DNA of 64,000 nucleotides from Amanita rubescens (Eukaryota; Basidiomycota; Agaricomycetes; Agaricales; Amanitaceae): the NCBI GenBank assembly GCA_015039365.1, contig WION01000024.1, positions 310,001 through 374,000 of the forward strand. The letters are read 5' to 3'. Position numbers and translations under genes: made by a program. Each line of letters opens with the position of its first letter. The stretch's first letter is position 1. This document shows positions 10,234 to 21,462 of this stretch, piece after piece. The notes under the pieces were generated by a model. It was not told the DNA's origin. It saw nothing but the letters and a program-made list of their open reading frames with translations, and ran no database searches.

Positions 10234-13200
10234 TCAACACCTAACATAAATAGCTGTAAGTGCAGCTTTGCCTTTGCAATCTTTTAATGAAACTTGAAGG
10301 GTGTTTAACATCCCTTCATAAATCAAGTTCTGACAAGTTGCAATGCCATCATGGAACCATACCATACCATTATCAGTTATTACACGTGCAGTATAATGTG
10401 CATCTCCAAAGTATATAATCCCACATAGTTTATAAGAAGTTTCAGCATTGTTAATGGATATAGTGAAAGTAGCATCAATTTGCATTGTTTGTCCTGAGAA
10501 GTCTAAAGCTATAAAAGGTAGAGGAAATGCAAAATCTTTAACAATGAGAAGCTGTTCACTGCAGATTGTGCAGCTTTTATCTGTTTCTTCATTCATTGTG
10601 CCCATCCAGTCTGATATAGATGGATATCTTCTGCTCCCTGCATATATAAGACAAGTGTTGTCAGGTGTTCTACATTGTGTAACATGATTGTTCTTGCATC
10701 TATACTTGAACACCATTGTGTCTGCAGGAAGTGTAAACATGTATAAGATTATGTGACTAGCAGCTGTGAGTTCTCCCCAACCAAAATGGGAAGGAGCTAG
10801 TTGGTGTAAAAAGCGTCTCATATCATCTCTTGTAGATTCCAGTGTCTTTAGTCCAAATGAATGTTTCCTGAAATTTAATGCAAGATTGCTCAGAATTTCA
10901 TTATTTGTACTATTGAATATATGTGTGTATTGATCCTTATTTCTGGCCCACATAGCATGCATTATGCATAGGATGGCATCATATGCACAGCTGTTCTGGT
11001 CCCATGTAGTTCCACATGGTATCAATGATGGCGTATCAATACTGACTTCTTCTGTGTTAGTACTGGCAAAGGTTTCTGTTTTTCTGACCTTGATTTTAAG
11101 TTCATTCTGTGGGGTGGTGTTTTTTCTTTTCTGTTTTGTTATAATTGGAGTTCCACATGGTATCAATGATAGTGTATCAATACTAACTTCTTCTGTGTTA
11201 GTACTGGCAAAGGTTTCTGTTTTTCTGACCTTGGTTTTATGTTTGTTTTGTGGAGTGGTGTCTTTTCTTTTCTTTGTTATAATTGGAATTGCTGGAGAAT
11301 TGTCCAGATTTTCTATACCTGTATCTGCTTCTTGTTTTTTTATGGAATCAGCCTTAGTTTTTGCTACTAAAGTCCATGGCATATCATCTGCAATTGGATC
11401 TAGCATTGGATCACTTTTGTTCCACCTGATGGAAGGATGCACAGAGTCAGGGACATAAGTTGAGCCTTTGTATTCTCTGAAAGTGTGAATCAAGGCATTT
11501 CTTCTGTTGCCTTGTACTGACTCTGGTAATTTACCTATGTATCTCAATCTTGTAATTTCATCCAGCAATTCCAGGTCACGAAATTCTTGTCGCAAGGCAC
11601 CTGATGCCTTTCCAGTTATTTTTTTGGTATCAAATCCTTGTAATATAATTGTACCATCTGCTGTGGAACTGCGTGAAAGCACTGTATAATAAGACTGATG
11701 AGATCTGCAGTTATTTAAATCAACAGGATTGTATGGTCTTGTTTTCCCTTGGGAAGCAAAATCAGTCATGGCAAAGTTTGGGAGCACTTCAACTTGAGAT
11801 CTTGAGATTGAGACATGATTTCCATCAGGTAAAAAGCATACCAAGGAAACTGTGGAACGTGTAAGAGGGACAACATTTAATGGTAAGCCTTCCAGTTGTA
11901 CATCTTTTGAAGGATTTTTCAGCTTTACAAACAGTATCTCCAATATTCTTTGATTTTGTTTACCTAATGATGATTCCCAACCAACTACTGTGCCTTCTTG
12001 TCCATTTGTTATGCATAATTCAGTTGCAACATTACATTTTATCATTACAGGAAGTCCCAAGCACAGGGAAAGTTTACCTGGTACAGGTTTATCAGCAGCT
12101 GAATGTGGTAACTCCCACAGTAACTTTTGTAGCTTTTCAGTTAATTTTGTTACTTTGTTCTTACTTTTCTGTGATTTTCTGGTCCTATTCATATTTTCAG
12201 TTGATCTTAATGCATCATCTGAAAAAAAATCAACCAGTTCTTGTCCAGTTTCTTGTGCAAATTTTAAGCAACCTAGATGATTTATCTCATCCTTCTGTGC
12301 ATTTTTGGCTATTATAATAGATACAAATCTAAACTCAGGAGCAGTGATAGAAGGTTTACCAGGTAGCTGAGATGTGATGCGAGTTCTAAGGAATTGTATG
12401 TCTTCAAGATTGCAATCCTTATGTCTCATATTCTCCAGTGCTTTACGCAACTTACTATCATTCTTTGACTGCTGTCTCTGCCTCATGTTCTGCCTTAGTA
12501 TAACAACTGTTGTCACTTGATGCCATAATGCTCTGCCTAATGCTTCTTCTTGCCATTTATTTTTTGTCCCATATACTCCTACTGTACGGCTATAGAGTGC
12601 CACATTCTCACCACCAATTGGAGGAGGTAATTGTGCAAAGTCACCTGCAAAAAGAATATTTAATCCACCAAATGGTTTAGTAGGTTCGTTCATTACTTTG
12701 CATAGCTGAGCACTAATCTTGTACAGCTCATGACATGATAGCATTGATACCTCATCCAAGAAAATGTAGTCTACTCCTTGTAATCTTGTATGAACCTGTA
12801 TCATTGTTTTTGTTGTCTGGGCTTCACCATTCATGTCATTAATTCCCAAAACAGAGTGATATGTGGAACCTGATATCAAAGATGCAGCTGATCCTGTAGG
12901 TGCAAGTATTACAAATCGATATGCTTCTTGCCTAATCTCAAAATATTTGCATAGAGCTGTTAATACTCGTGTTTTGCCTGTACCACCCATTCCACCAATA
13001 TACATTTTCAGGGGTTCTGAGTTAGGAAGCACAACATGATTTGCAATAATTTTAAAAGCACGTTCCTGTTCTTCATTAAGTTTATATTCATGACATATAT
13101 AATCAATACATGTACAGGTATTATGATCTGTTGTATGGTACTTTTTTTCTAGGTAGGCCTTGTCCATAATCTTTACTTCATTTGGAGTAAATACATTAAC

Positions 13201-16200
13201 AATCTGGGTGTGTGATTTTGAAGGGATGGTTTTACTCTGGAGAATCTCCTGTCTCTTTGCCTGTACAATGGATTTCCACGTAGCAGCAGGTATCTGATGC
13301 TGTGGAACTAGAGGTTGTAGTTCTACATTAGGATCAATTTTTTCTTTTTCTTCCATCCACCCTGTCCTCTGCAATGCATGTCGGATTTCTATAGCATCAT
13401 TTTGTCGTCTAAGCTCTGATGTGCTGATTTTTTGTGTAATGGGATCATCAGGTAACTCACCTGTGCATAGATTAACATAAGGATCTGATTCAGTTGAGGC
13501 ATCATCACCATGATCATGATTGTTGTGGTTCATGCAATCTATTGGCCAATCATCATTTGGAATAGTTCCAGCTTTCATTTGAGCACGAAAGTCATCACGA
13601 GCATCCAAACATTCATACTTTATGTTGAAATTTCTCATGATCTGTTTTTCTCTCTGTGTGAATTCATGACTATTGAATGCTTCATCCCATGACTCATCCT
13701 TATTTTTTAGATCTAATCCTGCTCTCCATGGCTTAAAAAATGTTAGCATTGTTAAACAATAGAATTCTCTGTCTCCCTGGTCACATCTAGGTAGGAGTCG
13801 ACCTATGAAGTTGATTGCTACATTGGGAATCAATGATCTAAGGATGACAACATGTGAATCAAAAAGAGGATGATTTTTGTTAAATCTATACATATTTTTT
13901 GGTAGGTTCCTGGGAATAACATCATCCACAGTCTCTGTATCTGTTTCATCAGAACTATGATCACCTGAGACATCAGATGAAATATTGTCTGAATCAGTGT
14001 CATCATCATTGTAATCAATATCATGTTGCTCATTGGCATCAACTGTGTTGGTGTTATTTTTTCCTTTACTATATTTATGGCGTTGACACCGTAATGCCCA
14101 TTCATACAGATTCATATTTTTGAGCTCTGATGGCCTGTATATATAATCATAAACAGGAGACAAACCAACTATGTGCTTTTTGCTCCTCACCAATGTAACC
14201 TTTTCTATACATGTGGATGGATCAAGTTCACCCCAAGATTTCTGTGCTTCAAGTACAAAGCCATGCCAAAAAAATGGAATGAAAGTATGATTGGTATAGT
14301 GATCAGGATTTCCCAAAAGATACATACAAACCATGGGACCTCCCATTTCTGTTTTTGTTGATAAAGCATTGACAATCTTATTCATTATTTTTCGAGCCTT
14401 TTCTTTTTCTGACAATGAGCTAGCAAGTATGTCACAATGCTTGTCAAATACATTTCTTACTGCTTCAAACATAACATGTGTTTTTAGACTAGTTTTTCTT
14501 ATGTAGTCTGATATATACATGATGACTGCTTTCAGTGCAGTACCTGACCACATACATGTAACATCAGTATTGCAACGCAAAATATATGTCAGAGCAGGTG
14601 TTATAAAGTTGATCCATTCCTCATGTTTCTTTATATTCAGTGATCCAGTTTCTGGGTCAACTTCTGTGCATTTGAAAGTAGGTCGTGGGAAACGTGCTTT
14701 ACATTTTCCATATTTATTGTCCTTGCAGGATCCATATTTTTTGCTTCCAGAGCCATCCTTGTTTGTTCCCCTTTCACAATTGTGTATATTAGATCTACTG
14801 ACAATATCATCAACTGTGTTCTCAAAGTAGTCCCACCATTTATTCCACTCAGAACATCTCTTGCATTCACTTGGATTTGAAGTATGAATCAATGTGCAAA
14901 GTTTAGGAGGAGGTTGTGGCAATGTCTCTGTAGGATCTCTGTATGAATCACTTTTGGCATGTTCAGCCACTTTGTTGAGCACTTCAACCTGTGTATCTGT
15001 CATAAACTCTCCAATATGACAACTTTCCAGCCATGAAACCAGGTGCTGCTTCCATTCAGAATTTGGATCAAGTATGCGTTCTCTCATTTCTTGAGCTGTC
15101 AAATTCCCCATAAGCCATATCAGCATGTGAAGGTGTAGTGTTAAACGTCCCTGTTGCTCTACTGTACCATAATAAGCTGGAACATCTCCATAAACACCTC
15201 TGTGTTCTGAACCTACTCCAAGGATATCAGTTATAAAAGTGTTCACCATGAAGTCAAAGAAACGTGCCCCTGCAACTGGATTTGCACACACAAGCCTCAA
15301 ACGTTCATCATAAGGGAGTATTTCTGCTTCAAATGTTTCATTTCTACCTGCATAATAGATGCAAAGAGGATGCTTGATATCAGCTGGTGATATTGTTATG
15401 TACCAAAATGGAGCCCCTCTATGATATATTAAAGACCAGATTTCATTTCTCATCCACTTCTTGCTTGTATTTGATCCTTTTACAGGACCTGCCACATGAT
15501 CAAGATCCTTCATTAACTGAAAACATTGCTCTTCTTCTTTATTCTGTGGCTTAACAAATTCCTCTTTAGCCAAACGATCTATTATATTTGTCAAAACAGC
15601 ATTGTCAATGTTTAATATTCGTTGTTTAATGTCATTGAATATCTTCTTCTCAGCCAACAAGAAACATTGTGAAGATGCTGTCTTTACTTGCTCATGGCTA
15701 AATGCTACAAATGGGAAATCATGATCAACCTGGAAGCGCTTATCATGATACATCAAAAGCCATTTTTTATGTATTTTCTCAGATAATCCTTCTATCGAGC
15801 CTACTCCTCCAAGACCATAAGGAAATAACCATGGAAACATTTGTGGATAAAGCTGTGGGTTGTGCCATATGGATTCTGGTTGCTCACTGTGACCTATACA
15901 GAGAAATTTACCTTGTGCACCCAAATGCTGTAATGCTTTTGCTTTCACTGCATTAGTTGTCATGGCATTAAATTGTTGACCTGTCAGACCATGAACTGTA
16001 AATGCACAATCACCTTCTTCAGTACCATCCTCAGTTTCCATATCATGTACACTTGTCCCCTCAGGAGTTTTATTATGTGTCATGGCTTTATACTCAACAC
16101 TTACAGGAGGCATGTCTTCAGGATATTCATTGAGATTGTCTAAAGAGATTGTAACATCCTCATAATCACCATGATTCAAAATTAGCCATTCTAATGCTTT

Positions 16201-17424
16201 CTTCACATGATTGCGCCTTACAAGGAATGGTGTACGTTTAAAGTCTGCAGTGGTAGGTTTGCATGGACCAGTGAACATTATAGCAATGACTTCCTCAATG
16301 TCAGCCTTTGGGGGAGGTAGAATATCATATATCTTAGGAATTGGTTGCTGGAAAGCAATTGCATGTGCTTTCATTTTTCTCATGCCTGAAGCAATCCTAA
16401 TTGAACAAAAGCTATGGCGAATTCTGGCAACTAACATTTTTTCAACATATCGTAAAGAAGATAATGCTTCAGGGACAGGCCCCAACCATAGACCATTTGC
16501 AAGTGCCATTTTTGGTACCCTGGAAACTCTTATAGATGCACGACAAGGATTGCATATATGTTGACATGATTGATCTATGGCATATGGATATTCACATATC
16601 TTCTCTGAAACCTTGAACCTTTCTTGCCTTGTAACACCAGGTGCCTCCAATACATGCAGGTAATTCTTCATTGCTGACAGTCTTGTAAGAGAAGATTGAG
16701 GGACAAGTTGTCCACACACACCACATCCTGCTTCTTCAAATAATTTGGGTTCAAACTTTTTACAAGCAGCTGTTATTACTTTATGTGACAATGTCTTGTC
16801 CAAAGGCACAGGAGGGAAGATTGAGGCACTGAGATCTTCATGAAAATTTGGCAGTTGAGTTGTATCCTGTTGGAGGCGATGAGCTATTACCCTCTCATGT
16901 GTCTTTTCACGGGACCTATCTTTCTCTGCTGATGTTTTCATGTTTTCTGCCTTTTTCCTCTGAATCTTTTTACGCTCTTTGTTGGAAGGTACTGTTTCAA
17001 ATACTGTTATATAGGTTGAGCACTTATCACATTCATGTTCACTGAAAAGCTTCTTCATTGAAGCAATGGTTGGATTTCTTGGGTGTGTCAAAATGCCATG
17101 CTCACTGGCTATTTTTCGGCACTCAGTTAATTGTACAATTTTAACATGTGCATGTAGAGGTAATTGGGCATGTATGTATTGAGTATCTCTATATTTTTCT
17201 GCATCTGATTTATGCATGTGACCTACAAACTTAAATTCAGAGGATTCAAGATCAGGATTTGTACAGAATTCTTCCAATATATAGTCCTTGATATCAGCAT
17301 AAGTAGCTAGACACAACTTGTATCCGCCTTTGTATATTGCACATGAACAAGTCTCTTGTTCACAAAGACATTTGAATATATAGGCTTTTTGTGGGGTTTT
17401 GACATAGATGGATGCAGAATCCAT
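10234..17424 (-). CDS. Helitron RepHel protein (HUH replicase plus PIF1-like helicase) with C-terminal USP-like protease domain
   Basis: An intronless 2,396-codon frame if the ATG at 17424 (MDSASIYVK) is used; the frame stays open upstream to 17904 through a minisatellite. In order: a cysteine-rich DUF6570-like region (CGVCGQ, CQHICNPC; about residues 230-430); Helitron_like_N with the HUH motif HLHMLIWL (about 760) and paired tyrosines YISDYIRK (about 970); PIF1/RecD helicase motifs GGMGGTGKT (about 1480), FLDEVSML (about 1556), GDFAQLPP (about 1597), LRQNMRQ (about 1645) and the final FASQGKT..YYTVLSRSS block (about 1890-1920). The tail has a cysteine box WDQNSCAYDA (about 2144), paired zinc cysteines and a histidine box DAHYTARVI (about 2344), like ubiquitin-specific proteases. 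All catalytic residues are present with no stop, so the element looks autonomous. The protein would nick and unwind DNA for rolling-circle transposition. Confidence 0.9.
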   Translation of the reverse strand: MDSASIYVKTPQKAYIFKCLCEQETCSCAIYKGGYKLCLATYADIKDYILEEFCTNPDLESSEFKFVGHMHKSDAEKYRDTQYIHAQLPLHAHVKIVQLTECRKIASEHGILTHPRNPTIASMKKLFSEHECDKCSTYITVFETVPSNKERKKIQRKKAENMKTSAEKDRSREKTHERVIAHRLQQDTTQLPNFHEDLSASIFPPVPLDKTLSHKVITAACKKFEPKLFEEAGCGVCGQLVPQSSLTRLSAMKNYLHVLEAPGVTRQERFKVSEKICEYPYAIDQSCQHICNPCRASIRVSRVPKMALANGLWLGPVPEALSSLRYVEKMLVARIRHSFCSIRIASGMRKMKAHAIAFQQPIPKIYDILPPPKADIEEVIAIMFTGPCKPTTADFKRTPFLVRRNHVKKALEWLILNHGDYEDVTISLDNLNEYPEDMPPVSVEYKAMTHNKTPEGTSVHDMETEDGTEEGDCAFTVHGLTGQQFNAMTTNAVKAKALQHLGAQGKFLCIGHSEQPESIWHNPQLYPQMFPWLFPYGLGGVGSIEGLSEKIHKKWLLMYHDKRFQVDHDFPFVAFSHEQVKTASSQCFLLAEKKIFNDIKQRILNIDNAVLTNIIDRLAKEEFVKPQNKEEEQCFQLMKDLDHVAGPVKGSNTSKKWMRNEIWSLIYHRGAPFWYITISPADIKHPLCIYYAGRNETFEAEILPYDERLRLVCANPVAGARFFDFMVNTFITDILGVGSEHRGVYGDVPAYYGTVEQQGRLTLHLHMLIWLMGNLTAQEMRERILDPNSEWKQHLVSWLESCHIGEFMTDTQVEVLNKVAEHAKSDSYRDPTETLPQPPPKLCTLIHTSNPSECKRCSEWNKWWDYFENTVDDIVSRSNIHNCERGTNKDGSGSKKYGSCKDNKYGKCKARFPRPTFKCTEVDPETGSLNIKKHEEWINFITPALTYILRCNTDVTCMWSGTALKAVIMYISDYIRKTSLKTHVMFEAVRNVFDKHCDILASSLSEKEKARKIMNKIVNALSTKTEMGGPMVCMYLLGNPDHYTNHTFIPFFWHGFVLEAQKSWGELDPSTCIEKVTLVRSKKHIVGLSPVYDYIYRPSELKNMNLYEWALRCQRHKYSKGKNNTNTVDANEQHDIDYNDDDTDSDNISSDVSGDHSSDETDTETVDDVIPRNLPKNMYRFNKNHPLFDSHVVILRSLIPNVAINFIGRLLPRCDQGDREFYCLTMLTFFKPWRAGLDLKNKDESWDEAFNSHEFTQREKQIMRNFNIKYECLDARDDFRAQMKAGTIPNDDWPIDCMNHNNHDHGDDASTESDPYVNLCTGELPDDPITQKISTSELRRQNDAIEIRHALQRTGWMEEKEKIDPNVELQPLVPQHQIPAATWKSIVQAKRQEILQSKTIPSKSHTQIVNVFTPNEVKIMDKAYLEKKYHTTDHNTCTCIDYICHEYKLNEEQERAFKIIANHVVLPNSEPLKMYIGGMGGTGKTRVLTALCKYFEIRQEAYRFVILAPTGSAASLISGSTYHSVLGINDMNGEAQTTKTMIQVHTRLQGVDYIFLDEVSMLSCHELYKISAQLCKVMNEPTKPFGGLNILFAGDFAQLPPPIGGENVALYSRTVGVYGTKNKWQEEALGRALWHQVTTVVILRQNMRQRQQSKNDSKLRKALENMRHKDCNLEDIQFLRTRITSQLPGKPSITAPEFRFVSIIIAKNAQKDEINHLGCLKFAQETGQELVDFFSDDALRSTENMNRTRKSQKSKNKVTKLTEKLQKLLWELPHSAADKPVPGKLSLCLGLPVMIKCNVATELCITNGQEGTVVGWESSLGKQNQRILEILFVKLKNPSKDVQLEGLPLNVVPLTRSTVSLVCFLPDGNHVSISRSQVEVLPNFAMTDFASQGKTRPYNPVDLNNCRSHQSYYTVLSRSSTADGTIILQGFDTKKITGKASGALRQEFRDLELLDEITRLRYIGKLPESVQGNRRNALIHTFREYKGSTYVPDSVHPSIRWNKSDPMLDPIADDMPWTLVAKTKADSIKKQEADTGIENLDNSPAIPIITKKRKDTTPQNKHKTKVRKTETFASTNTEEVSIDTLSLIPCGTPIITKQKRKNTTPQNELKIKVRKTETFASTNTEEVSIDTPSLIPCGTTWDQNSCAYDAILCIMHAMWARNKDQYTHIFNSTNNEILSNLALNFRKHSFGLKTLESTRDDMRRFLHQLAPSHFGWGELTAASHIILYMFTLPADTMVFKYRCKNNHVTQCRTPDNTCLIYAGSRRYPSISDWMGTMNEETDKSCTICSEQLLIVKDFAFPLPFIALDFSGQTMQIDATFTISINNAETSYKLCGIIYFGDAHYTARVITDNGMVWFHDGIATCQNLIYEGMLNTLQVSLKDCKGKAALTAIYVRC
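11008..11285 (-). repeat. In-frame tandem duplication inside the Helitron protein
   Basis: Two adjacent copies of a 45-46 codon lysine/threonine-rich linker (each ending in SLIPCGT) separate the helicase from the protease-like domain. The copies differ by only a few substitutions, so the duplication is recent. Confidence 0.8.
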
Positions 17425-17448
17425 AATAAGAATGATTAATACCAGAAA

Positions 17449-17800
17449 AAGCAGTTCATAGTACACCAATAATAGCAATTCATAGTACACCAATACTGGC
17501 AATTCATAGTACACCAACAGTGGCAGTTCATAGTACACCAATACTGGCAATTCATAGTATACCAACAGTGGCAGTTCATAGTACACCAATACTGGCAATT
17601 CATAGTACACCAACAGTGGCAGTTTATACACCAATACTGGCAATTCATAGTACACCAACAGTGGCAGTTTATACACCAATAATGGCAATTCATAGTACAC
17701 CAACAGTGGCAGTTTATACACCAATAATGGCAATTCATATACCAACAGTGGCAGTTTACACACCAATAATGGCAATTCATATACAAATAATAGCATGTCA
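17449..17800. repeat. 24-nt minisatellite upstream of the Helitron ORF
   Basis: About 15 units of roughly CARTTCATAGTACACCAAYA plus STGG, with some units losing 3 or 6 nt. Read on the minus strand it stays in frame with the Helitron ORF and encodes an octapeptide repeat (LPxLVYYE), so it is either an N-terminal leader or 5'-terminal subrepeats of the element. Confidence 0.85.
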
Positions 17801-18065
17801 CTCACAAACAGTGGGATCTCATATACCCCTGAGGGCAGAAACATCATGTATTGAGTATTATCACATGCAGACAGAAAATGAAACACAAGAACAAAATACA
17901 ACACAAAAATCTGTGATATTCAGCTTTTCTCATTCAAAAAATAAGAAAAAGAGAGACATACCAAAGAGAATAACATGAAATAGTCAGACATAGTATAGGA
18001 TAACAAAAATGTAGACAGGAGGATGGACTGGGAGGGTGAAGGATGAGGTGGTCAATCAGTAATGT

Positions 18066-18790
18066 CAAAGCCAGGTGACACATGGCTTACCTGGGGTGCA
18101 ACAGGGTGTGGGAGGTTATGGGAGGTTGCCAAAGGGTGTGGAGGGTGCAGTTGAATGGCAGGAGGGCAAAGTGGGTCAGTTATGTCGACACAAGGTGTCA
18201 TGTGGCTTACCTGGGTTGGGGCAGAGTGCAACGGGGCATGACGGGGTGCGACAGGGTTCGACAGGGTGCGACGGGGTGCGACGGGGTGCGACAGGGTGTG
18301 ACGGGGTGTGATGGGGTACGACAGAGTGCAGGGGGTGCCCAAAAGGTGCAGTGGGTGCCGTTGAATGGTGGGAGCCAGAGGACAATGGATTGGGGGGCAG
18401 ATCAGCAATGTTGACTCAGCCATGTGCCACATGGCTTACCTGGGTTGCGGCAGTGTGCAACAGGTTGCGGGAGGTTGCCAAAGGGAGTGGAGGGAGCAGT
18501 TGAAAGACGGGAGGTTGCCGGACGGGGTGGGTCAGCTATGTCGACGCGAGGTGTCACGTGGCGTACCTGGGTTGCAGAGACAGGGTGTGACGGGGCGCGA
18601 CAGGTGCAACGGGGTGCGAGAGGGTGCAACGGGGCGTGACGGGGTGCGAGAGGTGCGGGGTGTGCAAAAGGTGCCGTGGGCGTCGTTGAATCGTGGGAGG
18701 ATGATGGATTAGGGGCGGTGGATCAGCTACATTGACTCAGCAATGTGTGATATGGCTTACCTGGTGTGTGGGGTGCAGCTGGGTGTGGTG
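18066..18790 (+). repeat. GC-rich compound tandem repeat (A-B-A-B-A)
   Basis: Two unit types alternate: A of about 120-127 bp (18066-18190, 18423-18549, 18745 onward) and B of about 195-232 bp (18191-18422, 18550-18744). Each unit starts near a CATGGCTTACCTGG-like word, and B units contain a decanucleotide GACGGGGTGC array. Short GT..AG-like words are present, but no conserved protein was found. A diverged, reverse-oriented relative lies at 24195-24860. Confidence 0.7.
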
Positions 18791-18975
18791 GGGCGCTAGC
18801 AAGGACGAGAGTAAAGGTCTGGCGGGCAGGACGAGCAGCGGGGAGGCTGTGCGCGGATTCCGGAAATTGCCGCTGACATAATACGGCAATCACCGCTAGG
18901 TTAAGAGAACGTTACAGACTTTCACGTCATAAGACCGAGACCTTCGTCTTACGACTACGGCCTCGGAAATACTGC

Positions 18976-19563
18976 ATGGTTATCAGTGTCTATCTCTGTG
19001 ACCATTCTAGGAGGATTGTGGATGAATGTGTAACAATGTGCAGAAAGCCTGAGGATCATTATTGGAATGATGCACAATGGGATGTAAATGGTATACGTTA
19101 TAAAGTGAGTGGTTTCAGACTTTCAGTGCTATGTCTCTGCAAATAGGTCAATTGACACTAGAATTGTTACAATATAGATATGCTGGCATCGTGGGCTGCG
19201 GGTCATACTATGCCATGTAATTGACCCAAACCGTCCTGTGAATGTGATAGATGATGAGCTTCTGCCATATGCGCTTGCTGTAGGCCTGCCCCAGCTCAAA
19301 GGACTAGTAAAAGTATTGTGTGCGTTCTACACATCACTTTTGGATCCATCATCCTCTAACTCAGTCATCATGAAGCAACTTCAAAAGAATACAGGGACCT
19401 CCATCGGCCCAACTTAAGGGTGCTGCCTCAAAATGGTATATTTACTACAATGTGGAGGTCGATTTGGCAGAGACTCCGACATTTAGCAAAAGAGTCACCA
19501 CCTCAGCCGGTGGAGACATCTGATCTGCCACCTACATATAAGGAAGCGGTGGGCAACACCTGA
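18976..19563 (+). pseudogene. Unknown small protein gene, one apparent 1-nt frameshift
   Basis: Exon 1 runs from ATG 18976 to 19104 (43 codons), then a 73-nt intron 19105-19177 with GTGAGT donor and TAG acceptor. Exon 2 from 19178 encodes ICWHRGLRVILCHVIDPNRP and LLPYALAVGLPQLKGLVKV. Its frame stops at 19417, but from about 19390 another frame continues smoothly (KEYRDLHRPNLRVLPQNG, then SIWQRLRHLAKESPP) to TGA 19561-19563, ending in a PPTY motif of the type bound by WW domains. The simplest reading is one missing base near 19390. I do not recognise the family. It sits just upstream (5') of the Helitron ORF and could be passenger DNA. Confidence 0.5.
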
Positions 19564-20645
19564 AAATCAAGTTCCATGGGCACATGGTCTTCTTTTCTTA
19601 TATGTTTGTTTTTAACTCCTAATTACCTCCTTCCAAAAGTGTCATGATGGACATGATGTTGTTATAAGCCACCAGTCTTTACCAACCCTAGTGACCTAGT
19701 CTGACCCTGGCACCTTCTAATAACCCACTGCTATCGGGGATATACAATCCTGACATATGTATAGCCACTTGCACTATGTATCTTGGACCTTGGGAGTCAT
19801 GATGAGCTTCAACAGCTCGTGATACGTGGTTTGATGCGTATACCTAATCGGTATACTTTTGATGGGATCTTGCTGTTATTAGCTATTAACTATACAAGTA
19901 AGTTGGACGTGTTCGATGCGCCACACCTCAGTCGCTTGTTGCACGAGTATAGCTATATTCCAGTTCCATAGTATTTCATATGATACTGATACTTTACCTT
20001 AGCCTTACTAGTCTACAGGTTATGGGCCTTGGTTTGCCACTATAAATTACAGATTTATATTTTAATCTGTGAAGAAAAGATCTCAGCAATATGTTGACTC
20101 AAACCTCATTATCAGATTTTGCAAATTCCATCCAGAAGCTAGATGCCTCTGGGTCCAACTGAGTCATGTGGGAAAGGCAGTTCCGAGGACAACTGAAAGG
20201 AGTAATCGGTTTTTTTAACAACGTGTTTTGTAACACTTTAACCTGCCATTGATGGCCGAGACCTTCTAAAAAAAACAAACTAATTAACATGCTTTTTGCC
20301 GATGTTACTTGCATCTGTTCCTCACAAAAGTTATACATATAGGTCTACAAATTTATATAATAAGATCTAGCCAGTCATATTAAGAGATCATAAGTTTTCT
20401 GAGCCTCATTTTTTTTTATTTCATTCTGGAATCGCTTCCAAACTGTAGCGGCAAATACCGACTCGCGACTTGGCAAGCATGATCAAATAGTGTTGTGCGG
20501 TAGCGTTGCCATATCATGTCAGCAGCCATTACGTTCCTGCAGCCATAAAATATTAGTAAGGATGTCCTCGGACGTGCCACACAAAGTGGTGGCCCACATC
20601 ACCAATTCATGATTGCCATGAGGCAAAAGGAAGTCTTCGGTCATT
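19564..20645. other. Region without recognisable gene
   Basis: One 62-codon frame at 19783-19971 lacks an ATG and any family signal. A 79-codon minus-strand frame ends at 20099 and is also unassigned. Nothing else is supported. Confidence 0.35.
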
Positions 20646-20891
20646 TTGATGGGACCTGTTGCAGTGGGTGGTGGTGAAACATCCGCAGATTCACAGATGC
20701 AAGAGAAGTTATCAGCATGGCAGAAGAAGAAGGATCTCGCGATGCACCTTCTGGTTCAGAAACTCCCGGACTCAACTTTTGTCAAGTGTATGCGCAAGAA
20801 GACTCAGGCAGTCATCGTTGCGGAGTTCACGGAGAAGAGTATGCTTATGCGTTTGCATCTCTATCATGAATTCATGGGAGCCAAGCAATGA
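20646..20891 (+). pseudogene. Copia (Ty1) Gag fragment, UBN2-like
   Basis: An 81-codon frame resembles the start of fungal Ty1/Copia Gag: a tryptophan followed by KKKDLAMHLLVQKLPDS, then a KTQAVIVAEFTEKS block and an LRxEFM-like end. It stops at 20889-20891 well before the rest of Gag, and no LTR, integrase or reverse transcriptase was seen nearby. It is a scrap of a dead element; assignment rests on residue pattern only. Confidence 0.5.
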
Positions 20892-21462
20892 CATGCTTAA
20901 TGACATGACCAGGCCTTGTTCTTTGATCGCTATATGTAAGTCCATTTGGTTATATACTACCGGCTTCTGTTACTTATGTTACACGTGTAGGTAATATCCT
21001 AATTCTTCGTGGAGATATCATCATTTTACCACCCGACCGCGAAACCGAGGCGAATCTCTGGTTGCAGAGCATGTCGAGTCTGCTGGGTTGATGGCGGTAG
21101 CTCCGAGTAAGCGGAGGTGATTGGAGTGTGGACAGGGTTGTCAAAAGATGCTTAGCGCAGTTATCCCGATGGGTGAGGGGAAAGGGAATTGAGGTGAGAT
21201 CGTTTTCCTTCCCTTATCCCTTTCACCAACCAGGCTTATCACTTTGCCAACTGCCGTCTGTTGAACTTCAAGCACTTCTTTCACCCACCCACATGCGATT
21301 TTGGAACGCCAGTTTACCGACTGATGGGTCGCTGGGTTCTTTGATTGTTTGCGCGGGCCGCAAAGAATCCTCTCGCCCCGGTCGTCATTACGGTGTCAGA
21401 CCAACGTCTCCGTATGACACTGTCGGATCCTATACATTGTCGTTACCATATTATAGCTGGTC

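Noticed and set aside
17520..17978. Plus-strand repeat protein over the minisatellite
   Set aside because: It is the antisense translation of the 24-nt minisatellite without other support.
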